From Aureivirga sp. CE67 (GTDB lineage Bacteria; Bacteroidota; Bacteroidia; Flavobacteriales; Flavobacteriaceae): DNA of 64,000 nucleotides. A program made the translations under genes and the position numbers. Of this stretch, positions 55,525-64,000 are shown in pieces (within the stretch, counting starts at the first letter, position 1; each line of letters begins with the position of its first letter). The stretch is taken from the NCBI RefSeq assembly GCF_015767245.1, contig NZ_JADOTV010000010.1, positions 62,001-126,000 on the forward strand, read 5' to 3'. The notes under the pieces are model-generated. The model saw only the letters and a list, made by a program, of their open reading frames with translations. It was not told the DNA's origin and ran no database searches.

Positions 55525-56727
55525 TTAGATTTTTGCTCCATGATTTTGCATCCATTTTTTAACTTCTTCTTGAAAACGCCAAATAGCATATTCCCCACGT
55601 TTTGCTTGTGCTCCTACACTAAACATTGGCGAATACAACGATTTTTGTTGTTGCTCACAAGCATAAATATCTTCTTCCATAAAATCTCCTGAAGCCATAG
55701 GATCTGTTTTAGCATCTCCTTCATATTTTCCTTTGTTTCCATATTTTTGCCAAACACTACTTAAAGAAGATTTCGTCATTTGCTTAGTATATTCCCAACT
55801 AGAAGCATTTTCCATTTTCGAACGAATAACAACTAAAGTTCTATCTGGAGCTAAAGGAATTGTATGAAAAGTACTCCAAGCAGATTCATTTTCGCCCAAA
55901 CCAATATTTGGAAATAACCAAGGAACATAAGCTCCAATTTGTTCTCTCGGAACACTTTTAATCAAAGGATAAGGAACAGCATTATCAACATCTGCTAAAT
56001 AATCTGGCATTAAAGGTTCGTAAAACCAATAATGTGGACCTTTCCAACCAAATTCAGCCTTCGAATGGTCATACATATCTAAAGTTCCTTCGTGTAAATG
56101 AGATAAATGATAATGGTCGATATAATTTTCTACAACAATTTTCCAGTTGGCTTTTATTTCTTTTGTATAAAAAGCTTCCTCTTCTTTTTCAGAATATTCT
56201 ACCAAATCTTCAACAATATGAGGTCCAAGGTATGGCTCCACCTCTCCAAAAAATTCCATAATACTTGGTGCATTTTTTTCAGGATGAACAAATAACATTC
56301 CTTTAAAAATATCTACAGAAGCTTCATGAAGATTTAAATTACATTTATGAAGTTCTTTTCCTTTTAATTCAGGAAATTCTTCATCTTTTTTTGGAACACT
56401 CATTAGTTTTCCTTCCAAATCATAAGTCCAATCATGATATGGACAAGTAATTGCTTTCTGTGCTTTTCCAACAGCTCTTAAAAGTTGCGTTCCTCTATGT
56501 CTACAAATATTATGGAAAGCTCTCAAACGATTATCTCTTCCTTTTAAGATGAAAATATTATTCAAACCAGCTTGCACAGAGATATAATCTCCAGGATTTG
56601 GAACATCTTCTACAAAACCAGCAAATTGCCAAGTTGTAGAAAAAAGATATTTCATTTCCATGTCAAACCATTTTTGTGAAGTATAAGCTTCAACAGGCAA
56701 GGTGTGCATCATTTTTTTATTCTCCAT
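55525..56727 (-). CDS. Rieske aromatic/amine ring-hydroxylating-type oxygenase, alpha subunit
   Basis: 400 residues. The Rieske cluster ligands are C75-x-H77 and C95-x2-H98 (CRHRGTQ, CPYHDWTYD). The mononuclear iron site is in NWKIVVENYIDHYHLSHLH (about 190-212). The pairing of one oxygenase with a PaaE-type reductase resembles GbcAB-like betaine or carnitine monooxygenases, but aromatic substrates cannot be excluded. No beta subunit or catabolic gene is nearby. Confidence 0.88.
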   Translation of the reverse strand: MENKKMMHTLPVEAYTSQKWFDMEMKYLFSTTWQFAGFVEDVPNPGDYISVQAGLNNIFILKGRDNRLRAFHNICRHRGTQLLRAVGKAQKAITCPYHDWTYDLEGKLMSVPKKDEEFPELKGKELHKCNLNLHEASVDIFKGMLFVHPEKNAPSIMEFFGEVEPYLGPHIVEDLVEYSEKEEEAFYTKEIKANWKIVVENYIDHYHLSHLHEGTLDMYDHSKAEFGWKGPHYWFYEPLMPDYLADVDNAVPYPLIKSVPREQIGAYVPWLFPNIGLGENESAWSTFHTIPLAPDRTLVVIRSKMENASSWEYTKQMTKSSLSSVWQKYGNKGKYEGDAKTDPMASGDFMEEDIYACEQQQKSLYSPMFSVGAQAKRGEYAIWRFQEEVKKWMQNHGAKI

Positions 56728-57014
56728 AATTATTTGTTTTAGTTTAAATTACAATCAATTCTGAACTAATTCAAATTTTAATTCTTAAAAGAAAAAGAAT
56801 TGTTCTGATTGATTTTTGAAAGCAAAATTAAAGGTAGATTTTCATCTTTATTTTGATACAAGTCAAAAAATGATTTTTGGTTTAAATACATCCGGAATAT
56901 GAGAATTTTTTAAAAATGTAACGCTTTTAGACTTTCAAGATTAATTTGAAATTAAATTTTAGAAAAAGCTTTTCATATTCTTTATTTTCTAACTTCATTT
57001 TTACTTTAAAACTG

Positions 57015-57022
57015 TATATTTG
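57015..57022 (+). promoter_or_regulatory. Candidate -7 box for the ABC exporter
   Basis: TATATTTG matches TAnnTTTG 18 bases before the ATG at 57040. No good TTG was seen upstream. The rest of the 312-bp divergent gap (56728-57039) shows nothing recognisable. Confidence 0.35.
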
Positions 57023-57039
57023 GTAAAAAATGTGAATAA

Positions 57040-57966
57040 ATGGATAATTTACTAGTAGCAGAGAATATTATTAAGAATTACGGAGATTATAGAGCGTTGA
57101 ATGATGTTTCTCTGGCAGTTCCAAAAGGAAGTGTTTTTGGACTTTTAGGACCAAACGGAGCAGGGAAAACTTCTTTGATTCGAATTATAAATCAGATTAC
57201 TTTACCAGATCAAGGAACGGTTTATTTAGATAATGAAAAATTAGAACCAAAACATATTCAGGATATTGGATATTTACCAGAAGAAAGAGGTTTATATAAA
57301 AGTATGAAAGTAGGTGAGCAAGCTCTTTATTTGGCACAATTAAAAGGTTTGTCAAAAAAAGAAGCAAAAGCTCGTTTGGAATATTGGTTTGATAAATTTG
57401 ATATTTCTGATTGGTGGGGAAAGAAAGTTCAGGAACTTTCGAAAGGTATGGCACAAAAAGTTCAGTTTATTGTAACAGTGATGCACAGGCCAAAATTATT
57501 AATCTTTGATGAGCCTTTTAGTGGATTTGATCCTGTAAATGCGAATTTGATTAAAGATGAAATTTTACAACTTCGAGATGAAGGAGCTACCATTATTTTT
57601 TCTACACACCGAATGGAATCTGTTGAGGAACTTTGTGATCATATTGCTTTGATTCATAAATCGAATAAAATTTTAGATGGAAAACTGATTGATGTAAAAA
57701 AACAATTTAGAACAAATACTTTTGAAGTTGGAATTCATGCAGTAGATACAAATAGTGTTAGAAGAGAATTAGAAGATAAATTCAAAATTTCTGATGCGAA
57801 TTTCAATTCTATTTATGATAATTTGAAACTAAATATTCAAATTCCAAAAGGAACTTCGCCAAATGAATTGTTGCAATTTTTGACTTCAAGAGCGGAAATT
57901 TCTCATTTTGTAGAAATGATTCCTAGTGTAAACGATATTTTTATTCAATCTGTAGAAAATAATTAA
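57040..57966 (+). CDS. ABC transporter ATP-binding protein (NatA-like)
   Basis: 308 residues. Walker A GPNGAGKTS, signature ELSKGMAQK, Walker B LLIFDEPFSGFDP and the switch histidine region STHRMESVEEL are all present. A C-terminal extension of about 80 residues follows, as in NatA-type subunits. It is 19 bp before its permease. Confidence 0.93.
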   Translation: MDNLLVAENIIKNYGDYRALNDVSLAVPKGSVFGLLGPNGAGKTSLIRIINQITLPDQGTVYLDNEKLEPKHIQDIGYLPEERGLYKSMKVGEQALYLAQLKGLSKKEAKARLEYWFDKFDISDWWGKKVQELSKGMAQKVQFIVTVMHRPKLLIFDEPFSGFDPVNANLIKDEILQLRDEGATIIFSTHRMESVEELCDHIALIHKSNKILDGKLIDVKKQFRTNTFEVGIHAVDTNSVRRELEDKFKISDANFNSIYDNLKLNIQIPKGTSPNELLQFLTSRAEISHFVEMIPSVNDIFIQSVENN

Positions 57967-57985
57967 AATCCTATTTTAAAGAAAA

Positions 57986-59317
57986 ATGAGTAATTTAAAA
58001 TTAATTATAAAAAGAGAATTCAACGCAAAAGTTCGAAACAAATCTTTTATCATCATGACTTTTTTAAGTCCACTTTTGATGGTAGGAATGGGATTTTTAA
58101 TTTTCTTTTTGAGTAAAGTAAATAATGATAAAATTAAAACCATTGCATATGTAGATGGTTCAGCATACTTCACTAAAGAAGATTTCAAAGATGTTGGAGG
58201 AATTCAATATAAAGATCTGACAGCTTTAGGAGCAGAAGAAGCGGAAAAAATTACAGAAAAAGACGGTTACTACGGACTTCTTGTAATTCCAGAAACAAAA
58301 GATATTGATAAACTAGCAAAAAATATTGAATTTCATTCAGATGACACACCAAGTGTAAATATTCTAGAAAATATTGAAGATGTTATTGAAAAAAATCTTC
58401 GAACAAGAAAACTAGAAGAATTTGGAATTAACAAAGAAGAACTTTCACAAGCAAACATTAGAGCAGATATTAAACTTTCAAACTATTCAGGTGAGAAAAC
58501 TTCCAAGATTATCGGGCTAATTAAAACCGTAATCGGAATGGGAGCAGGATATTTGATTATGATGTTTATTATCGTTTATGGAGCATCTGTAATGCGTAGC
58601 GTAATTGAAGAGAAAACCAGTAGAATTATTGAGGTAATAATTTCTTCGGTGCGTCCTTTTCATCTTATGTTGGGTAAAATTGTAGGAAATGCTTTTGCAG
58701 GTTTATTACAGTTTGCAATTTGGGGAGTACTTATTGCAATTTTTGGTTTTGTATTTACATTAGTTTTAGGAGTAGATTCTTCAGAATTAGCAACACAAAC
58801 ACCACAAATGCAAATGGGAGCAGAGCAGTTGGAAGCTATGAAAGAAATGCAAAGTCAAGGAAAGATAGAGCAAGTTGTTATAGAATTTTTCCAATTACCA
58901 CTTTTAAAAATAGGAATTATGTTCATCCTTTACTTCTTAGGAGGATACCTTTTATATAGTTCTATTTATGCTGCAATTGGAGCTGCTGTTGATAATGAAA
59001 CAGATACGCAACAATTTATGCTTCCTGTAATGATTCCATTGATGCTTGCAGTTTATGTTGGTTTTGCTTCTGTAATTAGTGATCCTGATGGGCCAATTGC
59101 TGTTGCATTTTCATATATTCCATTAACTTCTCCAATCGTAATGTTGATGAGAATTCCTTTTGGAGTTTCTTGGGGAGAACTTGTGATATCTCTGGTATTA
59201 TTATTGCTTACGTTCTTAGGAATTGTTTGGTTTGCTGCCAAAATCTATAGAGTTGGTATACTTATGTATGGTAAAAAGCCGACTTACAAGGATTTATGGA
59301 AATGGTTGAAATACTAA
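57986..59317 (+). CDS. ABC-2 type permease (NatB-like)
   Basis: 443 residues with an N-terminal helix (about 22-44), a long extracytoplasmic loop (about 45-180) and a C-terminal group of five or six helices. VMRSVIEEKTSRIIEVIISSVRP is the conserved NatB/ABC-2 segment. With the ATPase it forms an exporter; sodium, drugs or lipid-linked substrates are all possible. Confidence 0.9.
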   Translation: MSNLKLIIKREFNAKVRNKSFIIMTFLSPLLMVGMGFLIFFLSKVNNDKIKTIAYVDGSAYFTKEDFKDVGGIQYKDLTALGAEEAEKITEKDGYYGLLVIPETKDIDKLAKNIEFHSDDTPSVNILENIEDVIEKNLRTRKLEEFGINKEELSQANIRADIKLSNYSGEKTSKIIGLIKTVIGMGAGYLIMMFIIVYGASVMRSVIEEKTSRIIEVIISSVRPFHLMLGKIVGNAFAGLLQFAIWGVLIAIFGFVFTLVLGVDSSELATQTPQMQMGAEQLEAMKEMQSQGKIEQVVIEFFQLPLLKIGIMFILYFLGGYLLYSSIYAAIGAAVDNETDTQQFMLPVMIPLMLAVYVGFASVISDPDGPIAVAFSYIPLTSPIVMLMRIPFGVSWGELVISLVLLLLTFLGIVWFAAKIYRVGILMYGKKPTYKDLWKWLKY

Positions 59318-59513
59318 ACAATTGAACCAAAAATCCAAATGTGATACATTTTATCATTTTTATAACTTTTAGACCAAAAATAAAAATAGAACTTTGTAAA
59401 GTTATTAGTCTTTTAAGTCAATTTTTATTTATTAAATAGTTTTTTAGGTTTAAATAAAATGTATTAGGACTTGAGAAAAGAACCATTAACAAAAATTAAC
59501 TAATTAGCGAAGA

Positions 59514-60677
59514 ATGTCAAAAATACTGATTATAGAAGATGAGGCTGCAATTCGTCGAGTTTTGAAAAAAATTATTGCAGAAGAAAACGACTCATACGAA
59601 GTAGACGAAGCTGAAGACGGTCTGATGGGACTAGAAATGGCTACCAAAAACGATTATGATTTAATTTTATGTGATATCAAAATGCCAAAAATGGATGGTG
59701 TTGAGGTATTGGAAAAATTAAAAGCTGCAAAACCAGAAACAGTTATGGTTATGATTTCTGGACATGGTGATATTGATACAGCAATTAATACGATGCGTTT
59801 AGGAGCTTTTGATTATATTTCAAAACCGCCAGATTTAAATAGACTTTTAAATACAGTTCGAAATGCGCTGGATAAAAATAAATTAGTTACTGAAAACAAA
59901 ATTTTAAAGAAAAAAGTCAGTAAAAAATATGAAATGATTGGAGATAGTGAGCCAATTGTTCATATTAAATCTATTATTGAAAAAGTAGCACATACAGATG
60001 CAAGAGTTTTAGTAACTGGTCCAAATGGAGCAGGAAAAGAAATTGTTGCACACTGGTTACACGAAAAAAGTGATCGTGTAAAAAAGCCGATGATTGAGGT
60101 GAATTGTGCTGCGATTCCTTCAGAACTAATTGAAAGTGAACTTTTCGGACATGTAAAAGGTTCGTTTACTGGAGCAAATAAAGACAGAGCAGGAAAGTTT
60201 GAATTGGCAAATGGAGGAACTATTTTCTTAGATGAGATTGGAGATATGAGTTTGTCTGCACAAGCAAAAGTATTGAGAGCTTTACAAGAAAATAAAATTT
60301 CAAGAGTTGGTTCTGATAAAGATATAAAAGTAGATGTTCGTGTGATTGCTGCAACGAATAAAAACTTGAAACAAGAAATTGAAGACGGAAAATTTAGAGA
60401 GGATTTATATCACAGGTTAGCGGTAATTCTAATCAAAGTTCCTTCTTTAAATGATAGAAAAGAAGATATTCCTTTATTGGTAAATCATTTTGCTAAAAAG
60501 ATAGGAGAAGAGCAGGGAAGCGCTCCTAAGACTTTTACGCAAGATGCAATTTCTCTTTTACAAGAATATGATTGGACAGGAAATATTCGTGAATTGCGAA
60601 ATGTTGTAGAAAGATTGATTATTCTTGGAGAAAACCAAGTTACAGAAAGTGATGTGAAGCTTTTTGCAAGTAAATAA
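59514..60677 (+). CDS. Sigma-54-dependent response regulator lacking a DNA-binding domain
   Basis: 387 residues. The receiver has the phosphorylatable D54 (LILCDIKMPKMDG). The AAA+ domain has Walker A TGPNGAGKE, the sigma-54 contact loop GSFTGA and Walker B GGTIFLDEIGDM. The protein ends right after the WTGNIRELRNVVERL helix and KLFASK, with no Fis-type helix-turn-helix. It may act without specific DNA sites or through a partner. No kinase is adjacent. The ABC genes precede it by 196 bp. Confidence 0.9.
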   Translation: MSKILIIEDEAAIRRVLKKIIAEENDSYEVDEAEDGLMGLEMATKNDYDLILCDIKMPKMDGVEVLEKLKAAKPETVMVMISGHGDIDTAINTMRLGAFDYISKPPDLNRLLNTVRNALDKNKLVTENKILKKKVSKKYEMIGDSEPIVHIKSIIEKVAHTDARVLVTGPNGAGKEIVAHWLHEKSDRVKKPMIEVNCAAIPSELIESELFGHVKGSFTGANKDRAGKFELANGGTIFLDEIGDMSLSAQAKVLRALQENKISRVGSDKDIKVDVRVIAATNKNLKQEIEDGKFREDLYHRLAVILIKVPSLNDRKEDIPLLVNHFAKKIGEEQGSAPKTFTQDAISLLQEYDWTGNIRELRNVVERLIILGENQVTESDVKLFASK

Positions 60678-60697
60678 AAATTACGAAAAACATGTAT

Positions 60698-60729
60698 AAA
60701 CCTCCAGTTGAAAAATTGGAGGTTTTTTT
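60698..60729 (+). terminator. Terminator after the sigma-54 regulator
   Basis: CCTCCA and TGGAGG arms with a 10-base loop and a T run. Confidence 0.8.
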
Positions 60730-60774
60730 ATGAATACATATTATTTTTTTTCATTTTTGTATTTATAGAAGCAC

Positions 60775-61620
60775 ATGAAAAATATTCAAGAACGAGAAAT
60801 AGAAGGATTTCAGAAAAGTAAAATTATTTTATCGAAACTTCAAGATTATGAAGTTGAGGTTCATAATTCGCCACTTTCTATTAAAATGGTTTTAGAAGGA
60901 AAAGAAAATTACCATTTAAATTCCACGAATTTTTCTGTTACAAATCAAAAATATTTAATTGTTAATCAAGATTCTGAATATGATATTTCTGTGCAAAAAA
61001 CTAAAGAAATAAATTTTACTTCTGGAATTTGTATTTATCCTCCAATAGATTTGGTAAATGAAGTTTATCATTATTTTTCTATGAAACCTAATTTTTTTTT
61101 AGAGTATTCATTAGGAAATAAAAACTGTTCTTTTTCATCATTGATTTATAATAATGCTGAAACACAAACTGGAAAATTTATTCAGAATAAACTACCATTT
61201 TTTACGCAAGAAAATAATAACATTGATTTTTTAGATTTTTATATCGAATTAGCGCATCAAATGTGTTTTGATCAATTAGGTTTAGAGGATGTTTTAAATA
61301 AATTAACTGCTAGAAAAAAAGAAACAAAAGAAGAACTCTATAGAAGACTTTCTTTGGTGAAAGATTATATTCATGATACAAAAAATGAAACTTTTTCTAT
61401 AGAAGAATTATCAGAGATAGCTTGTCTTTCTAAATATCATTTGATTCGAAATTTTAAATTATTGTATCAAAAAAGTCCTTATCAATATTTACTTTCTTTA
61501 AAATTAGAAAAAGCTATAGAACTCGTAAATAAAGGATATTCATATAAGCAAATCACAGAAATAGTTGGTTTTTCAGATGAGAAAAATCTAAGAAAATCTA
61601 TTAAAAAACTGACAAATTAA
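60775..61620 (+). CDS. AraC-family transcriptional regulator
   Basis: 281 residues. The C-terminal two helix-turn-helix units (about 180-281) have FSIEELSEIACLSKYHLIRNFK and YSYKQITEIVGFSDEKNLRKSIKK. The N-terminal 170 residues resemble a cupin-type sensing domain but are not diagnostic. The likely target, the DUF885 gene, is 67 bp downstream. Confidence 0.88.
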   Translation: MKNIQEREIEGFQKSKIILSKLQDYEVEVHNSPLSIKMVLEGKENYHLNSTNFSVTNQKYLIVNQDSEYDISVQKTKEINFTSGICIYPPIDLVNEVYHYFSMKPNFFLEYSLGNKNCSFSSLIYNNAETQTGKFIQNKLPFFTQENNNIDFLDFYIELAHQMCFDQLGLEDVLNKLTARKKETKEELYRRLSLVKDYIHDTKNETFSIEELSEIACLSKYHLIRNFKLLYQKSPYQYLLSLKLEKAIELVNKGYSYKQITEIVGFSDEKNLRKSIKKLTN

Positions 61621-61660
61621 AATTAGCAATTTTTACCCCTTTTTTCCTTTTTAGAATTTT

Positions 61661-61668
61661 TAGTTTTG
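61661..61668 (+). promoter_or_regulatory. Candidate -7 box for the DUF885 gene
   Basis: TAGTTTTG matches TAnnTTTG 19 bases before the ATG at 61688; no -33 TTG is evident. Confidence 0.35.
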
Positions 61669-61687
61669 TGAAAATTTAATCACAAGA

Positions 61688-62980
61688 ATGAAAAAAATAG
61701 TAACTCAACTTATTTTTCTTTTAAATATCATTGTTGTTTTTGGGCAAAATGAAAATCAAGATTGGAAAACTTTTTCCGAAGATTTTGCAACAGAATATAG
61801 AACATTTGAATTTCAAAGAATAGCTCTTTCATATGTAGAAAATTTAGAAAGAATTAAATCTGATTCTGAAATATTAAAACAAGAAAGCTTTTTTAAAATA
61901 ATTAAAAAAGGATTAAAAAGGTTTGATTCCGAGGAATTATCAAAAGAAAATAGAATGGATTTTGAATTAATTTCTTATGAGACAGATTTAAATCTGGAGC
62001 GTATTTCTTTAGAGAAAAAATGGAAAAAGAAAAACATAGATTCTATTTCTAAAGAAGGACTTTCTAAAATTCCTCATGGAAAAAAGTGGTATAAATATTT
62101 TTTAAAGAGATGGTTAGATTCAAGTGTTAATCCTGATGAATTATTTCAATTTGGACTTTTAGAAATAGAAAAAGTAAAAAATGAGATGAAATTAATTCAA
62201 GAAAAATCGGGATTAAATCCTACTGATTTTAAGAATTATTTGAATGCTTCTTCTTTTTATTTTAAAAATAAAGATTCTGTTCAGTTAGCTTTTGAAAGTA
62301 AAAAAATTTTGATTGAAAATGTTATGAAAAATTACTTCCCATATATAGAAGAAACTCCGGATTTTCAGATAAAAAAAGGAGAAAATAAAGCATTAGCAAA
62401 AGTCCCTGGATTTTATAATAGCAATACTTTTTATTATAATTTTTTCGATAAGCCTTATAATAAAAGACAAGTAACGTGGTTGTTTTTACATGAAGCTATT
62501 CCAGGACATCATTATCAAGTTTCTTATGAAAGCAGAGCGGAAAGAAGTGAAATCAATCGATTGTTTCAATATTTTTGGTTTATAGAAGGTTATGCTGCTT
62601 ATGTTGAAGATTTAGCTTTAGAAATAAATTTATACGATGATATTTATGAAGTTTACGGAAAATATGAATGGGATATTATCCGATCGGTTCGTGTAGCTTT
62701 AGATGTTGGAATCAATTATTATCATTGGTCGGATGAAAAAGCTTTAAAATTTTGGCAAAAACACATTGAAGGAAAAGACGATATAGCTTTGAGAGAAATT
62801 GAACGGATGAAAAACTGGCCAGTACAAGTAATTACCTATAAATATGGAGCAGACAAAATATTGAAATGGAAAAGTCAGGCAATGAAAAACTCGAATTTTG
62901 ATTTGATTGAATTTCATAAAGTAATACTTAAAAACGGTTCCTTACCGATAAGTGTTTTAAATAGTTTAAACTTAAATTAA
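61688..62980 (+). CDS. Secreted DUF885 family protein (short form)
   Basis: 430 residues with a signal peptide (LIFLLNIIVVFGQ). The DUF885 zinc-peptidase-like motif HEAIPGHHYQ and the downstream FIEGYAAYVEDLALE glutamate helix are intact. Most family members I know are 550-600 residues; this one is shorter mainly in the N-terminal helical region. It probably acts in the periplasm as a metallopeptidase; substrate unknown. Confidence 0.8.
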   Translation: MKKIVTQLIFLLNIIVVFGQNENQDWKTFSEDFATEYRTFEFQRIALSYVENLERIKSDSEILKQESFFKIIKKGLKRFDSEELSKENRMDFELISYETDLNLERISLEKKWKKKNIDSISKEGLSKIPHGKKWYKYFLKRWLDSSVNPDELFQFGLLEIEKVKNEMKLIQEKSGLNPTDFKNYLNASSFYFKNKDSVQLAFESKKILIENVMKNYFPYIEETPDFQIKKGENKALAKVPGFYNSNTFYYNFFDKPYNKRQVTWLFLHEAIPGHHYQVSYESRAERSEINRLFQYFWFIEGYAAYVEDLALEINLYDDIYEVYGKYEWDIIRSVRVALDVGINYYHWSDEKALKFWQKHIEGKDDIALREIERMKNWPVQVITYKYGADKILKWKSQAMKNSNFDLIEFHKVILKNGSLPISVLNSLNLN

Positions 62981-63016
62981 ATTTCCCCTTTTTTAATAAA
63001 TTCTATTAGAATTTTT

Positions 63017-63047
63017 AAGCTACCAAGAAATTGGTAGCTTGTTTTTT
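63017..63047 (+). terminator. Terminator after the DUF885 gene
   Basis: AAGCTACCAA and TTGGTAGCTT arms around GAAA, followed by GTTTTTTT. Its end coincides with an open frame at 63047, arguing that the next gene starts later. Confidence 0.85.
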
Positions 63048-63085
63048 TGAATAAAATTCAGTTTGTTTGCAATAAATTAAAAAAC

Positions 63086-63700
63086 ATGAAAAAAATAAAC
63101 TACTTCATTCTAATTTTTAGCCTAATTACAATCTCTGGAATTGCTCAAAACACCAAACTAGAATTAACAAAAGAAACGCAAAAAGATTCCATTTTAAACA
63201 GATGGTTTTCGTATTATAAAAATCTAGACTCAACTTTTTCATTTGAAAATTTTGAATTAGAATCAGAAAGAAAAATTGATACAATGCCTGGTTTTGCTTT
63301 TGCGATTTTTGATAAAGAATTTGAAAAATACCACGAACCGTTTTTAGTTTTTAATTCTTCTAAAAAGAAATATATTGATTTTGATAGTTATTTTTGGTTT
63401 ATTAATTCCGAAAATAAAATAAATTTTGAAATTGATCAAGAAATTGATTTAGTTGACATAAAATCTAAAATGATTTATAGAGTTGCCTTTAGAGGACCAA
63501 GTCAGTTAGTTGAAGATGCTTTTTGGGAGAATGATTATACAGTTTATTTATTAGAGGTTTTAGAAGAAAATACACCTATAATTTCAAAAATTGATTTGAG
63601 ATATTTTTCAAGGAAAGTATATTTTTATAATAAAAAATTGAGTAAAAAATCCAATTATCAAGAATTAAGATTTAAAGAAAAAGGCTACAGTTTAGAATAA
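63086..63700 (+). CDS. Exported protein of unknown function
   Basis: The start at 63086 gives a clean signal peptide (KKINYFILIFSLITISGIAQ); an upstream ATG at 63047 overlaps a terminator and would spoil it. The mature part of about 185 residues is beta-rich and acidic without known motifs. The family was not recognised. Confidence 0.6.
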   Translation: MKKINYFILIFSLITISGIAQNTKLELTKETQKDSILNRWFSYYKNLDSTFSFENFELESERKIDTMPGFAFAIFDKEFEKYHEPFLVFNSSKKKYIDFDSYFWFINSENKINFEIDQEIDLVDIKSKMIYRVAFRGPSQLVEDAFWENDYTVYLLEVLEENTPIISKIDLRYFSRKVYFYNKKLSKKSNYQELRFKEKGYSLE

Positions 63701-63704
63701 AACT

Positions 63705-63739
63705 AAAAAAGCATATTGAGAAGATCAATATGCTTTTTT
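63705..63739. terminator. Bidirectional terminator
   Basis: GCATATTGA and TCAATATGC arms with A and T runs, between convergent genes. Confidence 0.8.
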
Positions 63740-63781
63740 ATTATCACGATTTAGAATATTTTTTTTTATAAAAGAGTAAAG

Positions 63782-63991
63782 TTATTTCACATCCAAAACT
63801 CTATTTTGTTCTATGGCTTTTTTATCCATCATTGTTCCTACTACAATTCCAAGTACCATTCCGATTGGCATTCCGATTCCAATAAAAGCTAAATTATCTA
63901 AAGAATATGAGAAAACTAATCCTAATGGAATTCCAAAAGCTGATAAACCAAGAACCATCCATAGATTTTTGTAATAATTTTTTGTAACCAA
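63782..63991 (-). CDS. Small membrane protein with two helices (start uncertain)
   Basis: 69 residues if begun at TTG (63991). Two hydrophobic, glycine-rich helices (about 12-28 and 32-52) are followed by MMDKKAIEQNR. The frame stays open to the right edge, so the true start may lie outside the window; the next Met would give about 58 residues. Function unknown. Confidence 0.55.
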   Translation of the reverse strand: MVTKNYYKNLWMVLGLSAFGIPLGLVFSYSLDNLAFIGIGMPIGMVLGIVVGTMMDKKAIEQNRVLDVK

Positions 63992-64000
63992 TTTGAATTT

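Noticed and set aside
55521-55598. Longer GTG start for the PaaE-like reductase
   Set aside because: It would overlap the Rieske gene by 74 bp and add residues not found in the family; ATG at 55520 gives the standard N-terminus.
59342-59362. Weak hairpin TGATA/TATCA with T run after the ABC permease
   Set aside because: The five-base A+T-rich stem is too weak to call a terminator with confidence.
63047-63085. Upstream ATG for the secreted gene at 63086
   Set aside because: It lies at the end of a terminator and would place a non-signal segment before the signal peptide.

Overview
The window is A+T-rich DNA from a member of the phylum Bacteroidota, most likely a flavobacterium (family Flavobacteriaceae). 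The main evidence is three secreted proteins carrying type IX secretion system (T9SS) sorting domains (two type A, one type B), a compact hisG-D-C-B-H-A-F-IE operon, Bacteroidota-type promoters (TTG, about 19-20 nt, TAnnTTTG), weak Shine-Dalgarno signals and several TTG starts. The genus cannot be fixed from sequence reading alone. No rRNA, tRNA, insertion sequence, prophage or CRISPR array was seen.

Layout. Bases 1-15175 hold two tandem giant paralogues, each a secreted thermolysin-like (M4) protease followed by 16 CUB-like domains and a T9SS tail; the first is cut by the left edge. Bases 15235-22341 (minus strand) are the complete histidine operon with a previously unannotated His-rich leader peptide and attenuator. 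Bases 22388-25912 (minus) carry two small unknowns, an RluA-type pseudouridine synthase and rmuC. Bases 26059-29138 (plus) carry an AsmA/DUF748-like membrane protein and a SatD-DUF3307 pair with a striking double palindrome in front. Bases 29131-32467 (minus) hold two small membrane proteins and a 905-aa T9SS type B protein. Bases 32598-39181 (plus) hold a DUF2459 protein, a lipoprotein, a Crp-like regulator with two Rossmann enzymes, a small outer-membrane candidate and a helical-repeat protein with an unknown partner.

Bases 39283-43501 (minus) carry two exported unknowns, a secreted amidotransferase-like protein and dnaB. Bases 43685-46013 (plus) hold a cupin-like protein and a LytS/LytTR two-component pair, preceded by two perfect 9-bp direct repeats spaced 21 bp apart. 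Bases 46040-53529 (minus) hold two heme lipoproteins, a secreted nuclease with a lipoprotein partner, an ECF sigma/anti-sigma/Spy-like operon and an unknown conserved protein. After a TTG-started MBL hydrolase (53618-54379), a Rieske oxygenase and its reductase lie on the minus strand. From 57040 the plus strand carries an ABC exporter, a sigma-54 response regulator without a DNA-binding domain, an AraC regulator, a DUF885 protein and a secreted unknown; a small membrane protein closes the window.

How it fits together. The histidine block is a self-contained biosynthetic unit controlled by its own leader. Three regulatory circuits (SatD, LytTR, ECF sigma) lie next to sequence features that suggest autoregulation. 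The most unusual content is the super-repeat architecture of the CUB proteases and the exported nuclease-lipoprotein pair.
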